Part shown: one piece after another, positions 45,706-56,535 of the stretch
Layout: every line of letters starts with the position of its first letter
Numbering within the stretch: the stretch's first letter is position 1
Assembly (NCBI GenBank): GCA_032433595.1
Contig: JASWJB010000001.1
Location: 310,001 to 374,000, forward strand
DNA length: 64,000 nucleotides
Direction of reading: 5' to 3'
From: Conoideocrella luteorostrata
Lineage: Eukaryota > Ascomycota > Sordariomycetes > Hypocreales > Clavicipitaceae
Notes under the pieces: model-generated
Seen by the model: the letters and a program-made list of their open reading frames with translations, nothing else
Database searches by the model: none
Told to the model about the DNA's origin: nothing
Translations under genes and position numbers: made by a program

Positions 45706-46798
45706 TCAATCATCCAGCCCGTGTGAACCTGATTGCTCACCTCCGCTTCCTAATTGCTCACCTCCACTTCCTAATTGCTCACCTCCGCTTCCTAATTCCT
45801 CACCTCCGCTTCCTAATTCCTCACCTCCGCTTCCTAATTCCTCACCTCCGCTTTCAATAAAGCTAATATACTTACCCACTCTCGTGTAAACACCAGGACG
45901 TCCTTCCATTCCACAGTGACGGCCAAACGAGACTACACCAACTAAAGCATTAGTATCGTCAATAAGTGGCCCGCCACTATCTCCATAGCAGGAATCCTTC
46001 CCTGGTCTGCCTGCGCAGATCATATTGCCTGTGATTGGTTGTGGCATCTCTGTTCGGCATTGAGCGCGGTCTTTAACAGTGAGGGATAATTCTCGCAAAT
46101 CTTCAGGAGGAATTGGTTGGCCATTGTGACTGAATTCTGGATCTTGTTTTAGTCCCCTAAACAAAAGTAAGAATTTGTTTCGTACAGAAAAAGACAAGAA
46201 AATTTGTAACAATACATACCAACCAGCAACGGTTACTTCAGAAGAGGCCTCGGGGTCGTTGTTTTTCCGCGTCAAAGTAGCAAATGCACTCGCGTGACCA
46301 GCCGGGATTGCCGATGATAGCTTCCAAATCGCAATATCATGATTCATTGTTTTCATAGAAAACCCAGTATTAACCTTGATAAAAGCTACGCTGGAGGTAA
46401 AGCCGCATTGATCGCGATTCTGTATCATGTTGTATTAGAGTAAATTACCTTGTAAGGAAATGTAGGAACCAGAGCTACTTGCGCTAGTATATCACATAGC
46501 CAGCAGTGCGAAAGGAAATACATACCAATGTTCCACCGCAAACTTCGTAACCTTCAGCGTTGTTGAGCCCTTCACTACAATGAGCAGCTGTGACAACAGT
46601 ATCCGAATTTATCAACGTGCCACCGCAGTGGTGTTGTGCATTCTTCCGTAAAGATACGATGAAAGGGAAACGACCCGAATGAGATACTGTTCCTCCCACA
46701 ACTCTTGCCGAGGCGTTTCCTTCCATTAGAAGCGCACTGGCTGTTCCAACCGCTAAAATCGCAACTTTGGCAGCAAGAGCCACTTTGGACGCCATCAT
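45706..46798 (-). CDS. Secreted trypsin-like serine protease (S1) with repeat tail
   Basis: Three exons, 46798-46526, 46419-46220 and 46156-45706, encode 307 residues. A signal peptide is followed by a short propeptide ending at Arg32, just before VVGG, the usual activation site. The catalytic triad is His73 (TAAHC), Asp119 (NHDIAIW) and Ser218 (GDSGGP). Asp212 in KDSCYGDSGGP occupies the S1-pocket position that gives trypsin specificity for Arg/Lys. Paired cysteines of the fold are present. After the protease domain (about residue 259) come six exact or near-exact copies of SGGEELG, which are foreign to the family. Trypsins like this occur in insect- and plant-associated fungi and act outside the cell on host proteins. 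The context gives no partner gene. Confidence 0.9.
45727..45852 (-). repeat. Six tandem 21-bp units coding SGGEELG/SGGEQLG
   Basis: The last exon of the trypsin gene holds three SGGEELG, two SGGEQLG and one SGGEQSG unit in a row, 126 bp in total. The units are nearly identical in DNA, which points to recent expansion. Confidence 0.92.
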
Positions 46799-46880
46799 AG
46801 AAACGAAGAGGTCTCTAGAACAAAGAATAATTGCTTTTTGAACCCGGAAGATGTTTTGGTGAGAGATTTCAGTAAAGGTT

Positions 46881-46889
46881 AATTTATAG
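46881..46889 (-). promoter_or_regulatory. TATA element of the trypsin gene
   Basis: CTATAAATT on the minus strand, about 85 bp upstream of the ATG at 46798. Confidence 0.5.
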
Positions 46890-49489
46890 TCAGATTAGCT
46901 TAATAATATAGATGCAGCATTATTTTAAGCATATGGAGCGGTGCAATATCTAGCTAGCAAGAAAGTCCCTCTCCTACCACATCCTCTTGCGAAACAGTCT
47001 TGGATATGGCATAAACAGGGCTAGGATTGAAACAAGTGGGCGCAATTAAACGAAGGGTGTAGATGAAACTCTTTTATATCCTTGGTGGCAGGGATACTCC
47101 GTATTATGATGCGGTTTCCGCTACGATTCATGCACGCCAGCCCACTCCGTCCCCAAAGCTGCCTTCCCTTGACGTCATCCTTTTTTTTTATGAGTGTAGT
47201 AAAGCAGGCATAAATAAGTAAAAATAGCCGAAAACTTAAATTATTTGAAACAGCATCGAGGATTACTACTAACCGCCTGTAACGGATATCTACTGCTCCT
47301 ACACAACCCTTGACTACTAGTATTTGCTAAGGCTGTCTGAGTCAAGTAACATCCTACGGGAATATGCTTTGAATTGAATACCCCGCAAACCTTGATCTGA
47401 ACCAGTCTCCGCATACTAGCGTAATTATGCACGACGTGGTGTTCTTCCACTACCTTTGTTGGGACGGGGCGAAATGGTCACGAAACGGTATAGTAAGTAA
47501 ACTAATTATAATAATTATTGCGAGTAGAATATCTCACCTAAGAGCAGTCGCTGTCATCAACGCCCGAGGCTTTTTTGGAACAATACCATAAATTTATTCA
47601 ACACAGCCGGCCATCATACAGAGGTGGGAATGCCTCTGTTCAAGTATGAGTGTCTATACGCATCATCCAGCGGGTGAATCAATAATGCAAGCGTTTTGTA
47701 GAGTTATCCTCCGGGACCGAAGCATTGTCCACATCAATGGCGGCCCTGCTCTTGCCCGGCTGCCAGAAGTTATTAGTAAAAACAACATCGAAAGAGTTTT
47801 TAGCTGGCATAATTCCATCCAAACAATGACGAGCCGGAGAGTGAAATGCTCTCGTATTTGAGGTTTGTGTGGGTTGCACAGGGTTGCTGTGCAAGTGATC
47901 TAGATCAAATGCTTCAAATTGAATATATTCATAAGTCTCTGTTATCTAAGAAGAAGAAAAGAAGTCAAGGTGGGAGGCACGATATCGTCGTATAAATATC
48001 GTAGCAGAAAGGTGACCACGTGACGGGCTCTGTGCTTTCTATTGTGCTTGGCAGCATTCCAACAGTTTGTTACTCTTGAAATGTGGAATTTTAACCAGCT
48101 CAATCCTTCTTGCATCACTTTTCATCTCTGTTTTGGGCTCTCACGGAGTGTCACTGTTCGACTCTTAGACGTTTGGTGGAAATTGTCTGGGTGTAGGCGG
48201 TGGGGGAGAAGGGAGAAGGTCGGCCAAGTGTACGGCAGCGCAGTGATTCAATATATAGACGGTACGACTAGAAGGGTGGGTCCTTACATGGGGAGGCACT
48301 GAATATATTAGACGAGATCTTCACCCAGCTTGTTGACAAGAAACTTAGATCTTTAATACACTGAATCTTGCTTTTAGGCTTGATTTTTTTTTTCACAGTG
48401 TATTGAGTAATGTAGGTGAAGACGAACTTGAAATTGTGACACTGGTAGCTATGTCGCTGAATTTCAGTCAACTCGTGTTCTCTATTGGAGGTAGGTTCAC
48501 TAGGATACTATTACGCCTCGGATTCACAAACTTTTTCAGCAAGGTACATGGTGTTCACAAATTTTGAACTTGATCGAAATAGGCCCCTATCCGCCGATTA
48601 ATTTTTATATTGAAGTTGTATTGTTTCCGGGCTCTATTTGCCATAGAGATGTATCCAAAACTCATCCGCCTTCTGCAGTATTATGCAGAACCCGCTTGAG
48701 ATGGGGCTTTCAAGTTTGTATATTTAGATACGACTTACTATTATTTCTACGTATCGATTCAAGCCCGCGGAGATCATGAGAGGCATCTTCAAGAATATAT
48801 TCAAAGACCCGACGGCGGCATCAAATTGCCTAGGAGATCAAGCCCTGGTTCATTTATGGGAAAGAATTCTCTTTAGCACACTGCTTTAGGCTCGCAGTAG
48901 TAAGGAGGGCTGATCAACAAATCCGGAGGGCAAAAAGTGCATCGAAGTCTTCCAGTGTCAAGCTCTTCACATCTCAATTCTCCTAGTACTTTTTTTCACA
49001 AGTAACAGGCAAGTCTAATAGCAATAAGAGAGTTTTATTTTTTACCCGTAGCCTCAACTAATATGTGCTCCTGGAAAGCAGTTGTCGCAATCTCGTTCTT
49101 ATGCGCACGTGAAATAAATATGCGGTGTACTATTCATTATAGTGCTGAAGACGGTTTAGTAAACATCTGGTAAATTAGTTCAAGGCAGCGGTGTTTACAT
49201 TGCTTCTTGCTTCAACCTAAGCGCGGGAAGTGTTTGATAATTTTGTGAGCAACATTTGCAGTGCAGGCATCTCGGTCATCTGCCGTTGCGCACATGTTAT
49301 ACCGCACTCTCTAAATGTAATCATACTTTCGACCAATTGGCTTTCTCAGAATGGAGGTTGCCAAGAGCATTTATGCAACAGACCTTTACTGACAAGCCCC
49401 TGCCCTTCTTACCCAAAGCTTCTTGGTCCCCGTTTAGCTGTTCGGGAGAAGCGAGCTGAAGTCTAATCATCTGTACTGACCGCTGTCCA
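46890..49489. other. AT-rich gene desert with LTR relic
   Basis: No supported gene. Contains a TACTCCGTA copy at 47095 and a copia-like LTR relic at 47868-48064. Short frames only. Confidence 0.55.
47868..48064 (-). mobile_element. Copia-like LTR relic, copy B
   Basis: It is the inverted counterpart of 18049-18262. Read on the minus strand it begins TGTTGGAATGC and continues with the same order of conserved blocks, including CACGTG and the TATTTATACGACGATAT block. Numerous substitutions separate the copies, so both are old. No coding region is attached. Confidence 0.6.
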
Positions 49490-49687
49490 CGATCGCCATA
49501 TCTCGTCGAACAATTGAAAGGTCTCGAACTGGTACCATGGTCCCACGACTCTAATGGCTGGACTCTACCTACAAAGGCTACCGAGCATCAGCGAGAAGCT
49601 GCAATCAAGCTTCTGCTCGAGGTGGATTTGGCCGACGCCGGATTAGTAGACGATGACATGCGGTCGCCACTTTCATCCACAGCATGA
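49490..49687 (+). pseudogene. Ankyrin-repeat gene fragment
   Basis: A 65-codon open stretch without its own start reads VEQLKGLELVPWSHDSNGWT and KATEHQREAAIKLLLEVD. The second part follows the ankyrin pattern (GxTPLxxAxxxGxxxxVxxLLL), with TPL altered to TLP. It ends in a stop after DDDMRSPLSSTA. Nothing upstream continues it, so it is probably a relic of a larger ankyrin protein. Confidence 0.35.
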
Positions 49688-49744
49688 TGCATAAGCAATT
49701 ATGGCTTAATTAGTGTATCCAAAATGAGCATCGCAGGAAATATA

Positions 49745-49815
49745 CGAGCCTATTTAAGGGTCATAGCTGAAAATGGAAAGTGGTCTTTGGCTACGCTAAA
49801 TTGTGTATGACAAAG
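49745..49815 (+). repeat. Dispersed repeat, copy 2
   Basis: Matches 17880-17950 (GCCTATTTAAGGGTCATAGC ... GGCTACG) in the same orientation. Confidence 0.55.
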
Positions 49816-51631
49816 AGACACCTTGTTACGAGCCACGCCTCCTGAGAAAATATTGAATTCTCGGAATGTAAAGATAACCACGAGGTCTGATCACAACGAA
49901 CAATAGCAATCTCAGTATAAGCTTGTGGGTCTGACCACAAAAGACAATAGTCAGACTGCAACACACAATAGAAATTCCAAAAGGGATCTTGGTATTAATA
50001 AAATAGATATCCAGGACAAATTGCCACCGCAAACAGTTGATCCGTGCCTTGTCACGTGAGCTCGCACACCAATGGGGGTATAAATTCAGTACCTGCCCCA
50101 CGCCCAGCTACTTCTTCGGATCATCAGTTCTATATGATGCTGTGACGGGCTCAGCACAAAGAGCCTATCTAGTTCCATTGCACCCTTCTCCCAACCTTAT
50201 CTTATTCCGTGAGGCTTCTTCTCATATAGCTCCTCTTAGCGGCGGAAACATGACAATATGTCCAACGACTCGTAGCGATGAACGACCGCCACGGCCACCC
50301 AGACCTGGCGAATACTGCCACAATAATGTACCCTGGAGGGAACCTCAAGACTATGGTCTAATACCTATATCAAGCCGTGGAGATTACAGGCAACAGCTAA
50401 AGCTACTTGGGGTGCAGAATATGAGAAGATTGATGGCTGCTCGTCAATGGGAAGTTCGGCATGCGGGGGCATAACCAGGTTTTAGGCCTTTGCTCGAGAT
50501 GGGCAAAGTTGGCGTTGGGTCAAAATAGAGTTTCCTAAGAGCTCACTGGCTCGGACTTCCGGGAATGGCTCTACGTCTATTGGACTCACTGAATTTGTGT
50601 AATGTGATAGCCTCACCGTTTAGGCATATGTGCCTGAATCGTCTGTTAAGTCGTCCTCAAGGCTACAAGACCGCTTCCCTAGTTATACAAATTTCATCAT
50701 GCTCCTCCTTCAATAGCGTCCATCGTCAGGTTGCTCAGTCAGATGTGCAAATTGATATCGAGCGGAAACACTAACGGTATGTCTGAACAGCGTTTTCTTG
50801 AGCCGCGGTGTTACGATAAAGACATCCAGAGCCACGGATCGATTTCACAGCGGACAGGAGTACAAATAGTTTCAAAGCATGCCTAGCAAGCCGCCGTATC
50901 CGTTAAGGAGACATCCTTCATTTTTAGATTTAGTTTATCTATCTATTTCCGGCTGCCGCTTCGTATTGTGGACAGTTCTCGGACACTACTATAGCCACTA
51001 CAAGAATCTCTCACTATGCTAGCTATTTATGGCCAAATCAGGTTACTACGCAATGCGATAAATCTGAGTTTTAATAGCTTTACTATGCCTAGTTTTGTCC
51101 CAAGCATTCGATGGGTATGATAAGATTGTCATATGTTTTCGAAATCTCGGAAAATAGGAGAAGATATTCACACTACCGTAGGACTAGTAGCGATAAAAGA
51201 CTCTCTACACTGGCAGGTGGCTGAAGTGCCGGCGGTCGCAAAACTTTCTTGAGTTCAAATCTAGCAGTAGATCAATCTCACTAACTACCAAAACAGTGCG
51301 ATCTTCAAAAGTAAAGGGCCAGGGTAAGCGGCATAGATAACTAACCTATATCGTCCCAATTTAAGAGCTAACGGTGGGGAATTTCGTCATTATCTGAACG
51401 GTCGATAAGTGATTGTACTGAAATGTCGTATTGTGTGTAACCATTGAATTTCCCCGCACTCTGCGTCATAAAACTAAGCTTCCAGGCGAAGAGCGATTAA
51501 AAAGCAGTTCCTTTTGGATGACAGGCTTTCTTCCGCCGTCGTCTTTCCCGCAGTCCTGAAGTTACTATATTCTCTGGGTTATTTTCTTTCTCACACTGCA
51601 GGTTGAAAACTGCGGACGTTGAGCATCGGCC
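49816..51631. other. AT-rich intergenic region
   Basis: A 74-codon frame from an ATG at 50250 to 50474 (Pro/Arg-rich) could be a small gene but has no other support. Nothing else was recognised before the P450 promoter. Confidence 0.45.
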
Positions 51632-53253
51632 ATGATGACCTCGCAGATTCTTCCGGGCCTTGCATTGCTCATTTTTGTCACCGTCGTACGCTTCCTTGTC
51701 GGTGAATGGCAGTATCGCCGGAAGGCGCGAAAGCTCGGTTGCTTCCCCCCTGCTCAATACCCCCATCGCTTTCCCTGGCCTTTAGATCCCTGGGGCAGGG
51801 ATCTCAAGCATCAGCGTCTGGAAAGCTTCGCCAAGGGATGGCACAACAAGGCCTATCGAGAACAGTTCCGGCAATGCGGGCCCACATTTGAAGAACGCTC
51901 ATCAAAGGGAACTGTCCTTTGCACCACTGATGACAACAACTGGCGTACTATCCTGGCACTGAAGTCTGAGGACTACAATAAAGAGGAGGTTCGTACTGAG
52001 GCTATGATGCGGTTTTCGGGGCCTGGCATCTTGACAAATGAGGGTCCAGCGTGGCGGCACTCGCGAGATTTGATCAAGCCACTCTTCGTGAGAGCGGAGC
52101 TTAGCGATGTTCATCGTTTTGAACGACATGTCGATCAGCTTTTGGCTGTAATCCCTCGTGATGGATGCACGATAGATATGATGCCATGGATGGCGAAACT
52201 TGTAGGTTTCTCTCACATGGTCGCTCTTATCATCACTCTAACTGCACTGCTCCAGCGGATTCATAAACTAATTAGCCTGGTCAGTTTCTCGACAATAGTA
52301 CCGGATTTATTTTTGGCGAGTCATTCAACTCCCTTGGCGGTAACAATGAACATGTAGAAGAGATGCTGGCTGCATTCAAAGCCTGTCGTAAAGGTCTAGG
52401 CAAAAGCCGCGTTTTGGGAGGGAAGCTCCCTTTCTTCAAGGACACAGATTTCGAGAAGAATGTTGACATTGTACACGCCTTTATTGACCGTCAAGTTCGC
52501 CGTGCCCTCGAAAAAGCCAGCGTTGGCACGGCGCATGAATCGGACGTCACACCACAGCACGGTTACGTACTCCTCGACGAACTAGCCAAAGAAGTGCAAG
52601 ACCCCTTGAGGCTGAGGTTTGAAATGCTACACGTCTTCATGCCGTCATTTCAGAGCATTTCCAATATCTTCTCACACGTTTTGTTCTACCTCGCCCGTAA
52701 CCCTGGCATCTGGTCTGACCTTCGCAATCAAGCTCTGGCATTAGGGGACAAGCCTTTGACGTTCGAGCTTCTCAAGTCTCTGCACTCGTTTCGCAATGTT
52801 ATTTATGAGACCCTCCGCATTCATGGCTCGTCTGGCCGCCTCAGCCGAACGGCGATTCGCGACACAGTCGTTCCACGAGGCGGGGGTCCTGACGGGCAGA
52901 GCCCTGTATTCGTGCCCAAAGGCAGAACGGTGATGCTAGAGCTCTATGCCAAGTTTAACGACCCAAAGGTCTGGGGCGACGATGTGGACACGTTCCGGCC
53001 TGGTAGGTTTGAAGGACGGCGGCTCAAGTGGGATTTTGTGGCATTTTCTGGGGGGCCAAGGATCTGTCCGGCACAGCAGCAAGCGCTCACTCAGATGATT
53101 TACTTGTTAGTCAGGCTGGTGAAAGAATTTGAGGTCTTTGAGAACAGGGACCCGTGTATAGAATACATTGAGAGTGCTAGTGTGGTGTCCGAAAGTCGGA
53201 ACGGGGTTCAGGTGGCATTGCACGAATTCAGGAATACTTCCGGCCGAGTTTGA
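51632..53253 (+). CDS. Cytochrome P450, CYP52-like, with atypical I helix
   Basis: Two exons, 51632-52201 and 52285-53253 (83-bp intron), encode 512 residues. An N-terminal membrane anchor (LALLIFVTVVRFLVG) targets the ER. The CYP52-clan pattern is clear: a PxPxD-like hinge, ETLR (the ExxR motif), the GGGPDGQSPVFVPKG loop, FRPGRFEGR and the heme loop FSGGPRICPAQQQAL with Cys451. CYP52 enzymes usually hydroxylate alkanes or fatty acids at the terminal carbon. Two features are odd. The glycine two residues after the heme cysteine is alanine. The oxygen-activating I-helix motif (A/G)GxDTT is replaced by MPSFQSIS at about 309-316, without the acid-alcohol pair. The frame is intact, so it could be a P450 with altered chemistry. 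Confidence 0.85.
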
Positions 53254-53540
53254 TATTCGATTTACAGTTTTTTTGGCTGGTGCTGCGCCTTATTGAGCTT
53301 GTCTATCGGTCACACCACATGCACATTTTCAATCCTTATTGCCGTTGTCGCTCTCAATATCTCCACAGGTTACAATTTATCTCCTTGCTGACGGCTGAGT
53401 AATGACTCAACCATTCTTGTCTTAGTTAGCGTAGCTAGCAAACATGGAGTAGTGTATCTCTATTTAGACGTGGTGAATACGCTACTTAGGTTCGCAGCTG
53501 CAGAACAAACGGTTTCTCGCCTTATTCGCATGATAACTAA

Positions 53541-53590
53541 GTATATACAAGAATATACAAGAATATACAAGAATATATAAGAATATACAA
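53541..53590 (+). repeat. 10-bp tandem repeat, five copies
   Basis: The unit GAATATACAA is repeated five times with two single-base variants. Confidence 0.9.
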
Positions 53591-54087
53591 GAATTTAGCA
53601 GTCTGGTTGCGTGGTTAACAGAGTTCAGGACTATCCACGAGTAGCACGGGATCGGCCAGGCAACCGGGGCAACAGTCACTCCGTTGTGAAAACAAGGTGC
53701 AAATTTACCTTCTCGTAATATACATCTCCCTGGCCAAGCTTGAGCTCCTAGTGGGCGTGGGAGGCGGGCACGGGTAGATCCTCAACCCTAAGCCAGCTGT
53801 GTATGGGATGAGTTGATGGAAATCCCCCCGAAACATGTTGACATCTGCCGCTGCTTTCGTAGGGCCTATCAATGAGGACACCGCGGCGCAGATACACCAG
53901 CTGTGCTGTGCGTCTTTGTCACAAGAATGAAGATTATTAGCAATATGGAACGCTCTCGTGACTGCATCTATCTGTTGAGGCTAATTTCTTCCAATGTCTG
54001 GCTGATTGGGAGTTGTCTCTCAGAGGAGGTCTAATTCCTCGTCAATGTTGATGAAAATGCAAGGACGAATTCGCCTATTTAGATAAC

Positions 54088-54130
54088 CGTAGCTGTTCAC
54101 ATTGTGACACCCCTCGTCATACAAGATAAG
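54088..54130 (+). repeat. Dispersed repeat shared with 59597-59637
   Basis: CGTAGCTGTTCACATTGTGA here corresponds to CGTAGCTGCTCACATCGTGA at 59597, and both continue with a TCGT...ACAAGA segment. The internal differences in the first block are C/T. The segment may be an LTR end, since the adjacent TGTCAC...GTCACA sequence has LTR-like termini. Confidence 0.5.
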
Positions 54131-54588
54131 TTGACTGGCTGGCTGTGCGACTGACTGAGGACTGGAAAGTCAACCCCATCCGTATGGCTACAGGTCTTTA
54201 TTTTTCTGTTGATCTCACGGTAGTCCAAATATGCCGGCCTCCCGTGCTCGCTCAGGTCTCCAAGGCTACCAGTCTCTTGAAAAGTGACACCGCCCTGTGT
54301 CACTCATCGTCCAATCATGGTTTCTGCTTCACAAATGCCACATAATGGAATTGTTTTGGTCGGAATGTCGCTCAGTTAGCCAACAATGGCTTGGGTAATT
54401 AGGTGGTGTATTGAATGAAGATCCACGAAAGATAAACAAGCTACTTTGTACAAAGACATTAAATCCTTCTTAAAGAGGTTACTTCGTCGTTCTTCCCCAC
54501 TCGCCATATGGTTTCTGTCCATATACAACAACACTACATCAAGGAGTAGATGTCAATGCAAATAGCAACGATAAGAGGGGGTGAGAAC

Positions 54589-56141
54589 TCACATAGGCCA
54601 GTAACCGTGTATCCGAGGATCCCTCAGGTCCTTTCTAACTGAAGTAAGATATGCCAAAACTTGCTCTTGGCTCCACCCAACACCTCTTGTTAACAAAGCC
54701 ATACTTAAACCCTCTAGACCACCGTCAATATTAGCGAGAGTCCACATGCCCACCTCTTTATGTTTTTTATCCTTGGGCCATGTATTCGTTGGCCATTTGA
54801 ATATTTTTTGTTCAACGTTCTGGAAACCATTGCTAATCAGCCGCTCCTTATGGTGTTTTGCGTCCGTTAGCGGTCGGCCCAAATTATTGCTCGCGGTAAT
54901 TAGGAGGTTAATCCATTTCATGATATGCTGATCATCATGGAGTGTATTGTCGTCGCTCTCGATGGGGAAGAGACAATCAATCAGTTCAAGCCATCCTCCG
55001 GGTTCAAGGTTACTAGATGCAGAAAGTCAACAGTCTAGTTATCAGCGAAGCTTCACAGCACGTTACGGACACATACTCGTAGGCCTTGCGGGTGAAGTTT
55101 GTCCAGTCAGCGAAGCTACCAACCATCATTCGACTAAATATGTAATCAAATGGCCTAGACCACATCCATTCTTTCTCGAGGTCGTCGATTTCAAACTGGA
55201 GGTTGGGAGGTACACTATGATGTTATTAGAAAGGCCTCTTCGTACCACATACTCTTCTAGCTTGGTCTCTACACGTACAAGTCCGGTTGTATAGGACTAA
55301 GGTCAACTCCAATGACCTATTGCGCTTTGGTGAGCTATCGATATGCTGAAGCGGCGCACATGGATCTTGTCCCTTACCTCAGTATCGGGGTGCTCATCAG
55401 CTATAGTAGAGGTTGTCAATGTTGTCATACATGGTGAAAGTATAGAGTGTCATTACCGTAATCAATTGCCCAAATTCCGGTACCCGTTCCGGCGTCGAGA
55501 ACTCGTTTCGCTGTCGTGGCCCCAGGGGCGAAGCAGGACTGGCCATCAAATGTCAAGAGGAAGTGGTGATTCTGTATATCTGTGATGTTGGAATATTAGT
55601 CTACGTCAAGATGATCAAACAGCAGAAAATCCACACCAAGTCTGTTATTCTCGTCCTAGAGTTTAAGAGTCAGCGATGGTATGCATTGAGCGAAGAGAGG
55701 GGTAGAGACAGGCGTGAGGCATACAATATCGTTCGGCAGGATGTATTCTAGTGCGAGCCTGTCAACAAATTGACCATGTTTGGGGGTTAGATGCGTCAAT
55801 GCACTCACTTCCCCTGCTAAATGCATGGTACATGCGCCCGTTTTCCAAATGGTACTCATATATGCTGGAGCGCAGCGACTGAGTCGACAGCATGTCGTCA
55901 GACTGCACCACCAATCAGTCCCAGAACATCCTCTACATGGGTATGGCGCTTACTATCCCAACGGCTGAGTCTGTGTCGGAATCGGCTACCTGATCATGTA
56001 TATTAGCGCGCCGTGGGGTAACGGCACAGATGGATTGCGATGTGGACTCACCAACGGCTGTTCGGTGCGATCGCTCTCGGCATCGTCGAGCCTTGAGGTG
56101 CCCGGCTCTCTCCAGGCGCCTTGCGGCTCATCCGGACACAT
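54589..56141 (-). CDS. LaeA-like SAM-dependent methyltransferase
   Basis: Ten exons: 56141-56052, 55989-55954, 55902-55809, 55747-55725, 55655-55637, 55579-55457, 55400-55378, 55316-55279, 55214-55077 and 55012-54589. They join in frame to 335 residues. All nine introns are 51-69 bp with GT-AG ends. Family blocks appear in order: SSIYEYHLENGRMYHAFSRG, KYILPND, LLTFDGQSCFAP, SAM motif I VLDAGTGTG (114-122), IWAIDYADEHP, VIGVDLSPIQP, VPPNLQFEIDDLEKEW, FDYIFSRMMVGSFADW and NLEPGGWLEL. This is the LaeA/UMTA-type family, common in secondary metabolism as a regulator or O-methyltransferase. It is divergent from the P450 at 56536, 394 bp between starts. The substrate is unknown. The structure is complete, with no frame damage. 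Confidence 0.88.
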
Positions 56142-56535
56142 TTCAATCGAGTGCAGACGGCAGACAGGTTGAATCGCTCTCTAGGGACCTAAATGGCAGG
56201 TCACACTAGCGAGCAGACATCGACATTTGGTTACTCCGTACTATCGCTTTGGTTAAGAATCCGGATCAAGATCTGGTCATGTGCGACTCGAGCGGGGCGG
56301 GTGGTTCTCCTCCTTTTTGCGGGGGCGACTGGGCTCTCCCTCCCCCATCCTTGCCTGTCATTGGCCTCCCCTCGTCTGCCACGGAGTTGTTGGTTGTTCC
56401 CAGAACTCGTCCGCAGATGAGTTGTTGGTCGCATCCTTCGACTTTGCAGCAACAAAGAGGGTGGGTACACGGCATCGACACGGGTCCCAGCAACTGCTCG
56501 ACCAACAAGGCCCAATAAGGCAGCTTGCAACTGCC
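56142..56535. promoter_or_regulatory. Divergent promoter region of methyltransferase and P450
   Basis: 394 bp between two divergent ATGs, carrying a TACTCCGTA copy at 56232-56240. No coding exon was recognised in it, although one open frame reads through into the P450. Confidence 0.5.

Larger units (their letters stand above)
53254..54588. other. Intergenic region with repeats
   Basis: Contains a 10-bp tandem array (53541-53590) and a probable solo-LTR-like repeat around 54088-54310. No supported gene. Confidence 0.5.

Noticed and set aside
50037..50474. A 145-codon plus-strand frame
   Set aside because: Only the last 74 codons begin with a good ATG; composition is Pro/Arg-rich and no homologous domain was recognised.
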